Shown: positions 1 to 11,802, numbered from the stretch's first letter. The stretch is 64,000 nt of DNA from Zeus faber (GCA_960531495.1 OY482846.1:52863945-52927944), one strand, 5' to 3'. Notes: a model not told the origin generated them from the sequence alone. Numbers and translations: made by a program.

Positions 1-150
1 AATCCACATTAGTGTCCGGAGTGTTGCCGGTTCGCCAGCGTTAACTACGCTCCCTGTAGATCTTCTGCTTCCTCACCAGGGCAGCCCGCTTGTCTGTCTT
101 GTTGGCCAGTGAGTTCACCTTCCCTATCACTACCAACGGAATAAAGGGGG
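1..150 (-). pseudogene. LINE endonuclease-domain fragment, cut by window edge
   Basis: Read on the minus strand, this stretch gives PFIPLVVIGKVNSLANKTD followed by a basic segment, an in-frame stop, and then TGNTPDTNVD. This resembles the start of the apurinic endonuclease domain of fish L2/CR1-like LINEs, where an N-x-x-S-L-x-N-K-x-D-E-L motif is followed by a TETWL segment and a P-D motif. The TETWL segment is not recognisable, and the stop shows the copy is dead. The element continues off the left edge. It lies opposite in strand to the LINE 3' half at 2.7 kb, so the two are probably separate insertions. Family assignment is from motif memory only. Confidence 0.55.
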
Positions 151-2690
151 GCTTTGCCATTAGCTCAGCTTAGCGCCATTTTGACATTAGCACCCCTCTA
201 AACGTACAGTGCCAAAACAGTTGACGTTATATAGGTAGCTCTTTTGATTACTGAGCTATCGGGCTTTGTTACAGAAATTAAAAGGTCGCTTTAATCTGCA
301 GTTTGTCAATCGGTGGTCTTAAATGAAGAGGCAGACAGATGTTGGTTTTACTTGTACAAGGGTCGGATCAGAGATGTGCTAAGGAGCAGCTCTCTGAGTC
401 GAACTGTTTATTTTCAGGGAGTCAGAATATATGGTCAGTACGATGTCACAGATACAGAGAGTATACGATCAGCTTGACATCACAGGGGCAGAAAATAATT
501 GGTCAGGACAAGATAAGGCAAGCTTTGAGGATGGGGCAAGCTTTTTGGCAGGAACCCAAGGGAGGACACAATCTAAAAAGGTTTGTGAAAGAATTTACCG
601 TGTGCAGAAATAAAAGTGTGTGACTGGAAGCTACATGAAGTTGTGTTCTTCTTTATGTGTGTGCATATATTTTTATGGGATTACATGGATTTAGATATAT
701 TGTAAAGCTTCAAAGGTCAATAAGTGAGTTTAAGGTCCACTGAAATGTATCAAACTTGCATATGTTAATGAACGAGATGTTTTGTTTTGTAATATGATAA
801 AGTAAATAATAAACCAGATGTTATTCCATTTAGAATGTGGATGGTCTTGGAACCCACACTTGGCACCCCACTGCCATGGCAGGGTTGGATTTTGTCTTAC
901 TTTGTCGTAGAACAAATCCAAACACATTTTTGGAAAGGTCTCATCTTGTTGGTTAATATATGTAAGTTTGGATATTTCAGTGGAGACTGAGATATTGATC
1001 TTTGAATCCTGACCAGAGATCCCCCTTGAAGCCCTATACCTCAGTATTAGTATAAGAGTATAGTATAAGAGCTACCAAAATAGAGTCAACTGTTCGGGAG
1101 AGCTCAGGACATTTTAGGAGGGTGGTAGTGTCAATAGCAGGCGCCACTTAAAATGGCCAATCATATAATTCAGGGCTTTGCAAATGACATGTAAATTCAA
1201 AAAACGCAGGAATATTCCCCCCAACCAGATCAACCCATAGTAACACATGCATGTCATCATTTACCCAAACATTTATTTCATCTTTTGGTTTATAATAATA
1301 CCACAACTTTACCCATGAGGCCATCAAGATGCATAACAAAGTGGTGCAGAATTGTAGTCTTCGTAGTTGGTTTGGGTTAGGTTTAGCGTAAGGGTTTGAA
1401 ACGTTTATAATAATTCATTATACTTCATTCATACTGAGGGTATGATCATATATCTCTGTTTCCTCCCAACCTTGAATTTGATAAACCATTCAATAGAGGA
1501 AAAAAAAGAAAACAGTATCGCACTTTTATTTGGGGACAGAACTAATTATAAAGCCATTGATTTAAAATTGAAATACATCAATGCCCCCCCCCCCCCCCCC
1601 GGTGGCGTACTTTCATCAGGTTAGTTTGAATCAAGTTTGGCAAAAATGATTCGGAATTGAGGAAAATAAATAAGTATTGGAGTAAAATATACACCCCGAG
1701 GATATTGCAAGTGGGCAGCCAAATCATGGGCAAAACACAAATTTTATTGAAAAGATAAATACAAAATAATTAATTACACAAACGTTTTTAAATGTAAAAA
1801 ATATAATATTCATTTCCTGGTAGTTTTTCTTTAAAACCTTCCAAAATGCATTAGCACTGATAGATCGGAACTTATGGTAGGGCGTACTATGTCCAAGCCT
1901 GACCAAGATCAATGTGCACCTGTACATTTTTAAACTTGAGGTGATAATCAAAATGGATAGTTGGCAAGCATCAGACACACTGAAAAGAAACCATTGGTAC
2001 ATCATCTACAAGCGAAGTCCCGGTGGGGCATCGGACAGGTAGGACAGTCCCGGCGGTCAAAAACAAAAGAAAGGTTCGGAGAAAGTATAGCACTGAATAT
2101 TTGTCCCACCACAGCAAAACTCGCCATCTCGTGCATTTCTAAAATCGCCAGGAGCAGCCAAATTAAGTTGAACCTTTCTTGGAGGAAAACAGATTTTTCC
2201 AGATTTGTGTTCTTTTGTGGGTTTTTTTTTCTCTCAACGTATTTTATTTTCAGTTTGATTTATAAATGTTAAACCGTGGAGTTAAATATTCCCGTTAGAT
2301 AACATGGGGAAACGCAGTCCACTCAGAGATGCAGAACAGCGCTGAATAACGCCGATGGATGGTTTCCTTTAAAGTGAGCGTCCAGGTGAAGATCATTCAT
2401 CCATATTCCATGTGATATGAAGTCACAATGTGAAACCGTTTTGATAGAATTCAAACTTTAAATCATTCTACTTTCACACACATGGAGCCACTGTTGTGAA
2501 ACTGCAAAGAAGAAAAACCCTTCATGTCACACACTTACATCACTTCTGTAAACAGACGGATAACGCGAAGCACGGGGGTGTTTCGGTCTCATTTGTCTGT
2601 GAAAACTTCCTTCTCCGTATCATTATGGATTACATGACGCCCATGGCAGAAGCTCTCAATCATATTTCGGACCTTAATCTGACCAGTGCA
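151..2690. other. AT-rich low-copy DNA without recognisable gene
   Basis: No reading frame here longer than about 100 codons resembles a family I know, and I see no tRNA or rRNA. The stretch contains a poly-C run at 1584-1600, short A and T runs, and a single degenerate telomere-like string near 1373-1393. It probably consists of intergenic sequence and old unrecognised repeat debris. Confidence 0.5.
1584..1600. repeat. Poly(C) run of 17
   Basis: Seventeen consecutive C follow ATG and are followed by GGTGGCG. Homopolymers of this length are prone to length error in assemblies, so the exact count is uncertain. Confidence 0.85.
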
Positions 2691-2693
2691 ATA

Positions 2694-2733
2694 GATCCAT
2701 CATCCATCATCCATCATCCATCCATACCATCAT
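2694..2733. repeat. ATCC/ATC microsatellite at LINE 5' junction
   Basis: An imperfect run of CATC and CATCCAT repeats sits immediately before the truncated LINE. The last units merge into the codons for IIK just upstream of the FADD motif, so the exact edge between microsatellite and element is ambiguous by a few bases. The microsatellite may be the insertion target or may have grown from the junction. Confidence 0.75.
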
Positions 2734-3893
2734 CAAGTTTGCTGACGACACCGTGGTCGTGGGCCTGATCACCGACTGCGATGAGAAGGCCTACCGCGAG
2801 GAGGTGGCTGACCTGTCACTCTGGTGCCAGGACAACAGCCTCCACCTGAACATCAGCAAAACCAAGGAGCTGATTGTGGACTAGGCGAGGATCACAATCG
2901 AGGACACACGCACCCTTATTGATTAATGGGACTTCTGTCGACAGGGTGAGCAGCTTCAAATGTCTGGGAGTCCACATCACAGAGGACTTAACATGGACTG
3001 TTCACACAGACACTCTGGTGAGAAAGGCGAGGCAGCGTCTTTACCACCTTAGGCAGCTGAGGAAATTCCGGGTCTCGGTGAGGATCCTCAAGTCCTTCTA
3101 CTCTGGAGCAGTGGAGAGCATCCTGACAGGCAACATTACTGCCTGGTTTGGGAGCTGTACTGCTCAGGACAGGCGGGTCCTGCAGAGGGTGGTGCGTTCA
3201 GCTGAACGTACCACTGGAACTACCCTCCCCCCCTTGCAGGAGTTATACACCAGGAGGTGTAGTAGCAGAGCCTGCAGGATCATGAAGGATCCTCATCACC
3301 CCAACAACGGACTGTTTCAGCTGCTGCGGTCAGGCAAGCGCCTCCGCAGTCACACAGCGAGAACAGAGAGACTGAGACAGAGTCTTTTCCCTCAAGCCAT
3401 TAGAACTGTCAATGCTGACCTCACCAGGGGTCCTCACTGAGCCATACACATAGGCTCCACTACCTACTGTACTATATGTAGCATACTGTACCGCATACTG
3501 TGTCACTGTTCAGGGTTGTTCGTGATGCCGTATTGCTGCGCCGTACTGTTGTATACTGTGCTGTATTATCCCAAAAACTACCTCACTTTATTCACATTCA
3601 CATGCCACTTTAATGCACATATCTGTACATACATAGGCATATTCCCTCTATCTATTCCATTTTATTTTTATTGTATTTTATTTTATTCTATATATTTTTA
3701 TTTTATTCTATAAGTATTCAACTTACTGTATTAAGTTTTAGGAGTCAGTTAGTCGGTCTATTAGAAATAAATTTTTTTCCTAGGACATATTGTGTGTTAA
3801 CACCGGGTGCGTTGCATTACATTTCACTGCATATATGTATGAAAGTATGTATATGTATGTGACAAATAAAAATCTTGAATCTTGAATCTTGAG
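2726..3893 (+). mobile_element. 5'-truncated L2/CR1-like LINE, 3' half
   Basis: The element starts abruptly in the reverse transcriptase palm domain (FADD at 2738-2749), runs through the C-terminal part of the RT ORF to a stop at 3438-3440, and continues through about 450 bp of 3' untranslated sequence. It has AATAAA at 3865-3870 and ends in three tandem TCTTGAA-type units (3871-3893). A short tandem-repeat tail rather than poly(A), with 5' truncation, is the known signature of CR1/L2-type LINEs in fish. No target-site duplication was identified, as usual for this group. The element is immobile: it lacks the endonuclease and most of the RT. Confidence 0.85.
2732..3440 (+). pseudogene. LINE reverse transcriptase C-terminal fragment, broken
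   Basis: The first frame reads KFADDTVVVGLITD, then a conserved region ending KTKELIVD, and stops at TAG 2882-2884. FADD is the RT catalytic motif (usually YADD or FADD) that binds metal. The homology continues in the next frame: SFKCLGVHITEDLTW, then WFGSCTAQDRRVLQRVV, a YTRRC motif and a final FPQAIRTVN. These are the typical thumb and C-terminal motifs of fish L2-like LINE ORF2. One stop and one frameshift separate the halves, so no functional product is expected. The original protein would have carried an N-terminal endonuclease domain, absent here. Confidence 0.87.
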
Positions 3894-4514
3894 ATCCAAG
3901 GCAGTGTTAGCAGCGTGTACTGGACTTCATTTTCAGCTATGATAGTCAGTTCTCCGACAGTGACATGGAGAACAAAACGTGACGCTGCATCTGATATTAC
4001 TCCGGACTTAGAGAACATTTCAAACAGTGGATTTAACACTTAATGTGACGATGAAACTGAATATTTTCAAGAACCACCAGTTGAGACCGACAATACGTCC
4101 ATTGTTGTAACAGTAGAAGAAGCTGATGACGTGATGAAGTTCGTTAAGGTTGGTGACAGATTTTCAGATTTTCTGAGACTCACAATATTGATAGACTCTA
4201 CATTTTGTTGTGTTGTCCGTACTTGTAAACTCCAAAATAAATCCACTTTTATAAAATGTGTATATTCTTACTGTTAAATAAAAGCTTTTTTTTGAAAAGC
4301 AAAAGATTGTTGTGTTGAAACACAATTTGCCACACCCTTGTCATTAACAAGTCATAGTTCTAAAAACATTTGCTTGATTTGCTTGAAGTGACACCTTGTT
4401 TGGAAGTTCCGATTCTCCACTTCAAATGATGCGAAAAAAATAAATCTCGAAAACCGCCAAATGACCCTAAAGTAGGTTCTGGGGCACATTTATCATTGGG
4501 ATTTTTTCAACAGT
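3894..4514. other. AT-rich spacer between LINE and hAT remnants
   Basis: No gene is recognised. There are AATAAA-like strings around 4238 and 4277 and an acidic, serine-rich short frame near 3940-3980 that I cannot assign. It could be untranslated sequence of another old transposon or of the hAT element that follows. Confidence 0.45.
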
Positions 4515-6182
<1,668 letters not shown>

Positions 6183-6186
6183 GAGT

Positions 6187-6202
6187 TTAGGGTTAGGGTT
6201 AG
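6187..6202 (+). repeat. Short interstitial telomeric repeat, 2.7 units
   Basis: TTAGGG TTAGGG TTAG sits between the hAT remnant and the first, diverged subtelomeric unit. It is the most proximal telomeric sequence in the window and marks the border between chromosome-unique DNA and the subtelomeric repeat domain. Confidence 0.9.
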
Positions 6203-7130
6203 TAAAAGCTATCTCAATGACCACCCTGCCTCGTCCGCCAACTAGGCAGTTTGGAATAGGAAATCAAAGGCAATGCACGGGCCGACGCACGCTATCAAAG
6301 TTCCCCAATCCGAATTATGTTAGACAGAGTTTTAGGTTTGTGTATTATAGTTTCCCAATATGGGTTCCTTTTTTTTTGGCATGATCTGGCTTTAAGAAGA
6401 GATCCCTTTAAGGGGGTTAAGGCTTTTTTTTGTGTGTAATGTTGAACGGTTGTTTGTTTCTTTTAGTTGTACAGGTTTTAACTGTTTCCGTAAACCGAAA
6501 GATCAAGACCAGGGTTTGGAAGTAGTTTTCCTCAAACAGTTATTCGATTTTTTTATTTGTAGCTGGTAGCTATGGTTGGTTTTCTTGAAAGTGGTTAAGT
6601 ATCTCCTTATTTGGTGTTTGGTGTGTTGGGTTGTAGTTTTGTAGAAAATACTTTTAGTAGTCCGGTTGTTCCATCTGAGTGGTTAGGTTGGTAGAAGTTA
6701 TATTGATGATTATTCCGGGGGGAGTTGAATTTTTTTTAGGAAATTCCGTTTGGGTTGTCCTTATGCTGTCAGAAGTTATATAACCCCTGACTATGTTGAA
6801 TAGAGCCATAATAGTTTGTGTTCTTATAGTTTCCCGATGGGGGCTTTAGTTGTTTGTTCGTACTTTAGGAAGCGTGGCTTTTTGTTTGTTTGGTTGAGTT
6901 GTTTGAATCCCATCTTAGGTTGAGCTTTTTATCCTGTGTTGTGTGCCTTAAGTTCCTCTGTCTGAATATCATGTTTGTTTATTTAATAATTTAGGACACA
7001 TTCATCAGTAGTGTACCTTAGGATCATCGAGTGTTTCAGTCTTTTAAACCACTATACACCCTCCCCTTGAGGCAGGCCACCGTGGGTTGATCAATTCCCC
7101 GGTGTGTGTCCCTTGGCCAATTGGTTCTTG

Positions 7131-7465
7131 GGATATTTCTACTCTTGTTAGATGGATTTTGTTAAGTTTGGGTAAGTTCTACCTTTGTTTGTCCTTGGGA
7201 TATTTCTTCTCTTGTTAGGTGGATTTTGTTGAGTTTCGGTAAGTTCTACCTTTGTTTGTCAATGGGATATTTTTGCTCTTGTTAGTTGGATTTTGTTGAG
7301 TTTGGGTAAGTTCTACCTCTGTTTGTCCTTGGGATATTTCTGCTCTTGTCAGTTGGATTTTGTTGAGTTTGGGTAAGTTCTACCTTTGTTTGTCCTCGGG
7401 ATATTTCTTCTCTTGTTAGGTGGATTTTGTTGAGTTTGGGTAAGTTCTACCTCAGTTGTCCTTAA
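7131..7465 (+). repeat. 67-bp tandem repeat, about 5 copies
   Basis: The string GGATAT recurs at 7131, 7198, 7265, 7332 and 7399, exactly 67 bp apart. Each copy reads GGATATTTCT, a CTCTTGTTAG-like string, GGATTTTGTTGAG and GGGTAAGTTCTACC. Related but more degenerate copies lie after block K in S units (for example 9800-10036) and in L units. The array is regular only in unit D, so it was probably expanded or homogenised locally. Confidence 0.92.
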
Positions 7466-7639
7466 GTTACCTGGATATTGTTTATTTCCTTGGGTGGGAT
7501 ATAATTTGTTTGGTGAGGGTTTGGTTTCTCCGTTTTTTTAAGTAGGATCTGAGTACAGTCCACCATAGGGGTAGAGGTAAATTTGACCTTGTTAAATGAG
7601 CGGGTTCTGCTGTTTCCTTTGTCTCATTACCCAGGTTGG

Positions 7640-8490
7640 GTTAAAGGATGGAGATGGTAGTCGGTTCTGGTAGGTCTAGATCCCGGTGCATCCACGGCCT
7701 GGTCCCTAAGTTTGGACCAGGGGATGAGGAATTGAGGGTGTGAATGATTCGAAGATGTCCAATCAGTTTTGGGGCAGGGTTGGATTAACCGTGTGTAGTG
7801 TAATGTGCTGTTGCATGGGTGAGGCTAACCCTCATAGAAGACTGGGCAACGGTCAAGGTCCTGATGCCCTGGACCACCACACCCTGCGTGCTGTCCAAAT
7901 GGACGCAAGGGGGGCCGCATACTTACCCCCCTGGCCAAACAGACTGTTTGCTAACACCGCAAGGTTACCCCAGTCTGTTCGGACTAAGGCCTGGAGATCG
8001 TAAAGAATTCTGGAACTTATAAAGGGTATGGAAGTACCAAGGGGGCTCAGTAACCACCTGGGGCCAGAGGGTCGTTCTGGGACCCAGTACCAGGAGTCCA
8101 GTGTGAGCCGTCCATCAGGGACCAGGGTCAACAATGCAAGCACTGCTTTCCTAGTAACCCCCGGACCAGAGTGCAAACAGTGGGAGGAACGTCCCTGAAT
8201 ACCGCCAAGGACCAGGGTCAACCAGGCCGGGGCGCTGTTTTCCCATTTTAGTCCCTGGAACGAGTATCAAGGCGGGCCTATCTGAGATCCCAGTCAGGGA
8301 CCAGGGTCAACAATGCATCAGCACTGCTTTCCTGGTAGCCCCCGAGTTGGAGGATTCCGACCGGTACCTGGTGGCGACTAATGCCTCTCCAAGAATACCC
8401 CATCTATGGCAGTGGCTGGAGCAACTGGATCAGCGGGGAGTAGAATGGGCCGGAACCACGCATCTCCCCCCAAGCTTCTACTGACCCAGG
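7640..8490 (+). repeat. GC-rich block of unit D with 89-90-bp repeats
   Basis: ACCAGGGTCA occurs at 8121, 8211 and 8300, spaced 90 and 89 bp, each followed by a GC-rich segment ending in TTTTCC or GCTTTCCTGGT and CCCC. The same arrangement is found in L units. The block also holds a 9-bp inverted repeat (7938-7946 with 7971-7979). Small frames in this block are not preserved in register between copies, so I treat it as noncoding. Confidence 0.82.
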
Positions 8491-8569
8491 GACTCAGCCC
8501 ATACCTGCTGTAAAAACAGCATTCTACTTTTAAAGAAACAATTCCTGTGTCCCGTACACCGCACAACCC

Positions 8570-9060
8570 CAGTATTTGTCCAATATATCTATGTTTTTTG
8601 GTTTACACCTAGACTCATTGGATAACACTTACCTCAGCAAGGTCTTCATTATTTTTTTAACTTAAATCTCGTATGAGGTCTATTCGGGCTGTATCTTTTA
8701 CCCTCATGGTTTCTGGGATTTTGTAAATTTTAATAACGTAGGTGGGGTCCTGAATATTTTATCCATAACTTCTTTAAACGATTGGTGGCATATAAATATT
8801 TTTTGTGCAATAAAATGCGTAAAGAAATCAAAATTAAAAATACCCATGGTTCATAGTGATTTTTTTTCTGGTAGGAACGGCCGCTATTTCCTGTAGCGGA
8901 GTCTCTATCGTGATGTTTATCCTTTGATTGGTCCTCTATAATTATCCCATAATGCCTATATTTTATTAGTTGACTATATTTTATTATGTAAAATAATTAA
9001 TAATCGCCTTCTGAAATATTTGAACCAGAAAAAACAATACAAAAGTGTTTCATTGAAGGG
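8570..9060. repeat. AT-rich end of unit D
   Basis: This corresponds to the L1 region around 13340-13835: CACAACCCCAG, then AGCAAGGTCTTCATTATTTT, TACCCATGGTTCATAGTG, GGAACGGCCGCTATTTCCTG and TTTCATTGAAG occur in the same order. No gene is seen. The copy stops at the TTAGGG tract. Confidence 0.75.
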
Positions 9061-9102
9061 TTAGGGTTAGGGTTAGGGTTAGGGTTAGGGTTAGGGTTAG
9101 GG
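9061..9102 (+). repeat. Interstitial telomeric tract, 7 x TTAGGG
   Basis: Seven perfect units follow GAAGGG of truncated unit D, then the joint TTAGGTTGGGTGAG leads into the next J core. The translations of this tract (VRVRV, NPNPN, TLTLT) are not genes. Confidence 0.97.
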
Positions 9103-9110
9103 TTAGGTTG

Positions 9111-9176
9111 GGTGAGTACTGTATTGATGATCCCGTCTACCCAGTTTGGGTAGCCTGGTATGTATTGGTGAGTACT
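9111..9176 (+). repeat. J-core 5' end: GGTGAGTACT direct repeats around a hairpin
   Basis: GGTGAGTACT occurs at 9111-9120 and again at 9167-9176. Between them is a perfect 7-bp hairpin, CTACCCA (9137-9143), loop GTT, TGGGTAG (9147-9153). The arrangement is preserved in S units and many L units; class II copies start with GGTTGAGTACT instead. GTGAGTA also fits a vertebrate 5' splice donor, but no exon is apparent. The function is unknown. Confidence 0.85.
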
Positions 9177-10036
9177 TTTCCTATGTTCCCCCCTGGCCAG
9201 CATGGTCAGTTTGGTATAGGGGACCAAAGGTAATGCACGGGCCGTCGCACGTTATCAAGATTCTCCAATCCCGTATTATGTTAGGTAGAGTGTTAGGTTC
9301 ATGTTTTGTAGTTATCCCATTTGGGTTAAGAATATAGGCATATTCTGGCTTCAAGGAGAAGTCCCCTAACGAGGGTTTAAGGTGACTTACATTTAAAAGG
9401 ATGCTTGTTTCCTCTTAGTAGTATAGGTCCAGAGTAATTTGTCTTATATTTGTGGTTGAGAATACCCTGTTTGTTTTTTTGTTTCCAGTTGTTAAGAGTG
9501 GTTAAGAACACCTTATTTGTTTTTTGTTTCAAGTTGTTAAGAGTGGTTGAGAATACCCTGTTTGTTTTTTTGTTTCCTGTTGTTAAGAGTGGTTAAGAAC
9601 ACCTTATTTGTTCTTTCTCCGCATTTCTATATGATTACTTTTAGAAATTTAGGACACATTCATCAGTAGTGTACCTCAGGATCATTGAGTGTTTCAGCCT
9701 TTTAAACAAACTATACACCCTCTCCTTGAGGCAGGCCACCTGGGCTTCGTCAAGACCCTGGTGTGTGTCCCCCGGTCAATTGGTTTATTTTTGGAAATAT
9801 TTCTACTCTTGTTGGTTGGATTTTGATGAGTTTGGGTACGACCTCTATTTGTCCGTGGGATATCTATGTTCTTAGATTTAGTTGAGTATAGGTAAGTTCC
9901 GTCTCTGTTTGTCATTGGGAAACTTCTTCCATTTTCAATTGGATTTTGTAGAGTTTGGGTACGACCTCTATTTGTCAGTGGGATATTTTTGTTCTTGGAT
10001 TTTGTTGAGTTTGGGTACGACCTCTATTCGTCAATG

Positions 10037-10290
10037 GTTAGGGTTAGGATTTGGTTTTAGGGTTAGGATAAGGGTTAGGTTTAGGGTTAGGTTTGGGGTT
10101 AGGTTTAGGGCTAGGTCTTAGGGTTAACGTTAGGGTTAGGGTTAGGTTTAGAACCAGGGCTAGGCTTAGGTTTAGGGTTAGGCTAAGGGTTAGGTTTAGG
10201 GTTAAGTCTTAGGGTTAACGTTAGGGTTAGGGTTAGGTTTAGAGCTAGAGTTAGGGTTAGGGTTAGGGTCAGGGTTTTAGGATTAGGGTT
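10037..10290 (+). repeat. Degenerate telomere-like repeats in S0
   Basis: TTAGGG and variants (TTAGGTTTAGGG, TTAAGGGTTAGG, TTAACGTTAGGG, CTAGGCTTAGG) make up almost the whole stretch. The variants are shared with other S units, so they were copied as part of the unit rather than decaying independently. Confidence 0.92.
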
Positions 10291-10490
10291 GGAGAGGAGA
10301 GGGAAGTGGAGGAGAAGTATATGTAGAAGGGAGGTAGAGGGAAGGAGAGCCGTCTGTTCGGACTGCATTCTCCTCCTGCCTGTTCGGGCTATTCTCTACC
10401 GTCCCAGCTCTCTCAGTTTCCTGAGAGAAGGGGAAGAGAGTGAGAAAAAGAATGAAAAAAGAGAAAAAAAAAAAAAAAAAAAATTGTAAG
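10291..10490 (+). repeat. Purine-rich segment with 8-bp hairpin and poly(A)
   Basis: A strongly G/A-biased stretch is followed by TCTCTCAG (10409-10416), a 4-base loop and CTGAGAGA (10421-10428), then A-rich sequence ending in 20 A (10464-10483). In the 1506-bp array the A run is only 8. The A-rich end could mark an old retroposed insertion, but no tRNA-like SINE head or target duplication was found. Confidence 0.7.
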
Positions 10491-10865
10491 CTCAGTTATT
10501 TTGTATAGTTGTTAATTTATGAGAATAGACTCTAATCAATAGTTGGAAGTTGTTGTACACCTTATCTTGCGCCATGTCAATGCCTTTAAGAGGTGGAAAG
10601 AAAGGGGAGAGAGATTTGGTTAGATAATACATATAATGGGTTATAAGGAGAATCTGCTTTCCGAGGCACAGGCTAGATTAGGTTGGGTGAGTACTGTATT
10701 GATGATCCCGTGTACCCAGTTTGGGTAGCCTGGTATGTATTGGTGAGTACTTTTCCTATGTTCCCCCCTGGCCAGCATGGTCAGTTTGGTATAGGGGACC
10801 AAAGGTAATGCACGGGCCGTCGCACGTTATCAAGATTCTCCAATCCCGTATTATGTTAGGTAGAG

Positions 10866-11545
10866 AGTTAGGTTCCTGTTCAAGTTGTTGCGGATGGTTA
10901 AGAACGTTTTGTTTGTTTTTTGTTCTGGGTTTAAACGTGGTTAAATACACCTTGTTTGTTTTTGTTTCCAGTTGTTTATGGATGGTTAAGAACACCCTAT
11001 TTGTTTTCTTTGGGTGTTCATTTGTTATGGGTTTAAGCGTGGTTAAATAAACTTTGTTTGTTTTTGTTTCAAGTTGTTACGAATGGTTAAGATCACCTTG
11101 TTTGTTTTTTTGGTTACGGGTTTAAGCATGGTTAGGTACACCTTATTTGTTTCTGTTTCAAGTTTTTACGGATTGGTTCAGAACACCTTGTTTGTTCCTT
11201 ATTACGGGTTTAAGCGTGGTTAAGTACACCTTGTTAGTTTCTTGTTTAAAGTTGTTACGGATGGTTAAGATCGCCTTGTTTGTTTTTTTGGTTACGGGTT
11301 TAAGCGTGGTTAGGTACACCTTATTTGTTTCTGTTTCAAGTTTTTACGGATTGGTTCAGAACACCTTGTTTGTTCCTTATTGCGGGTTTAAGCGTGGTTA
11401 AGTACACCTTGTTAGTTTCTTGTTTAAAGTTGTTACGGATGGTACGAAAACCTTGTTTGTTTTTTATTACGAGTTTAAGCGTGGTTAGGTACACCTTATT
11501 GTTTTTTGATTCAAGTTGTTACGGATGGTTAAGTGTACCCTGTTT
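10866..11545 (+). repeat. 45-bp satellite with 178-bp higher-order repeat
   Basis: Monomers of about 43-45 bp alternate between two types: one containing a GTTACGGATGGTTAAGATCACC-like end and one containing GGGTTTAAGCGTGGTTA. Both end in a C-A-C-C string followed by TTGTTTGTTT. Four monomers (45+45+43+45) form a 178-bp higher-order unit, shown by CAAGTTTTTACGGATTGG recurring exactly 178 bp apart (11159 and 11337). The same array occurs in every L unit and in the J prefixes. The apparent frames rich in F, L and V come from this satellite. Confidence 0.88.
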
Positions 11546-11580
11546 CTTCTTTCTCTTAATTTCCGTATGATTACTTTTAG

Positions 11581-11720
11581 GAATTTAGGACACATTCATC
11601 AGTAGTGTACCTCAGGATCATTGAGTGTTTCAGCCTTTTAAACAAACTATACACCCTCTCCTAGAGGCAGGCCACCTGGGTTTGATCAAGACCCTGGTGT
11701 GTGTCCCTCGGTCAATTGGT
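11581..11720 (+). repeat. Conserved block K
   Basis: GGACACATTCATCAGTAGTG, then CCTTTTAAAC, ACCCTCTCC, GGCAGGCCACC, CAAGACCCTGGTGTGTGTCC and GGTCAATTGG form the block. It is present in D (6988-7123), all S units and all L units, at about 19331, 27087, 34817 (truncated at 34903), 36061, 43099, 46456, 47267 then every 1506 bp, 58214 and 63955 (cut by the window edge). It is the best-preserved block between D and the distal units apart from part of J, which is notable, but I cannot name a function. Confidence 0.88.
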
Positions 11721-11802
11721 TTTTTTCAAAAAAGGTTATTACTCGGATTTTGGGTACGAGCTCTATACGTTGGTAGGATATTTCTTGAATCTTTTCTGTT
11801 GT

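Larger units (their letters stand above)
6203..9060 (+). repeat. Diverged proximal subtelomeric unit D
   Basis: This copy is collinear with the distal units but visibly diverged. A J-like core at about 6238-6340 includes GCACGGGCCG and CCAATCC. A degraded satellite-like part follows, then block K (6988-7123), a 67-bp tandem array, the GC-rich block with its 89-90-bp repeats (about 7640-8490), and the AT-rich stretch matching L units around 13340-13835. The start resembles S units and the 3' part resembles L units. It therefore either predates the split or is a mosaic. It ends abruptly at TTTCATTGAAGGG, where L units continue GAAGTGAAGG. It has no TTAGGG tract of its own other than the flanking ones, and I see no convincing coding frame. 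Confidence 0.85.
9116..10690 (+). repeat. Short subtelomeric unit S0 (1575 bp)
   Basis: From J start to next J start this is 1575 bp, 69 bp longer than the S units in the 46.8-57.3 kb array. Order: J core (9116-9292); unique segment; satellite-like monomers with GTGGTTAAGAACACC (9453-9612); block K (9650-9785); four degenerate 60-67-bp repeats containing GGGTACGACCTCTATT (9800-10036); degenerate telomere-like repeats (10037-10290); purine-rich stretch with a hairpin and a poly(A) run (10291-10483); unique tail ending GGCACAGGCTAGATTAGG. No coding potential is evident. Confidence 0.9.

Noticed and set aside
339..623. 94-codon frame near the left edge as a small gene
   Set aside because: No recognisable domain, no supporting signals and no similarity that I can name; the length is within chance expectation.
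1..3893. One LINE inserted with a 5' inversion (twin priming), joining the minus-strand endonuclease piece and the plus-strand RT piece
   Set aside because: The two pieces are separated by about 2.6 kb of unrelated sequence. Twin priming leaves them adjacent.
9146..9337. Frame beginning MGSLVCIGEYFSYVPPWP, found after almost every J
   Set aside because: Its C-terminus changes with whatever follows J, and the diverged J in unit D does not preserve it. It is a repeat shadow.
10464..10483. Poly(A) run as the tail of a SINE or processed pseudogene
   Set aside because: No pol III promoter boxes, no recognisable head and no target-site duplication; the A run is short (8) in the other S units.
10866..11545. 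Regularly spaced direct repeats that could suggest a CRISPR array
   Set aside because: The whole monomer is repeated with no unique spacers, and the genome is eukaryotic. It is a satellite.
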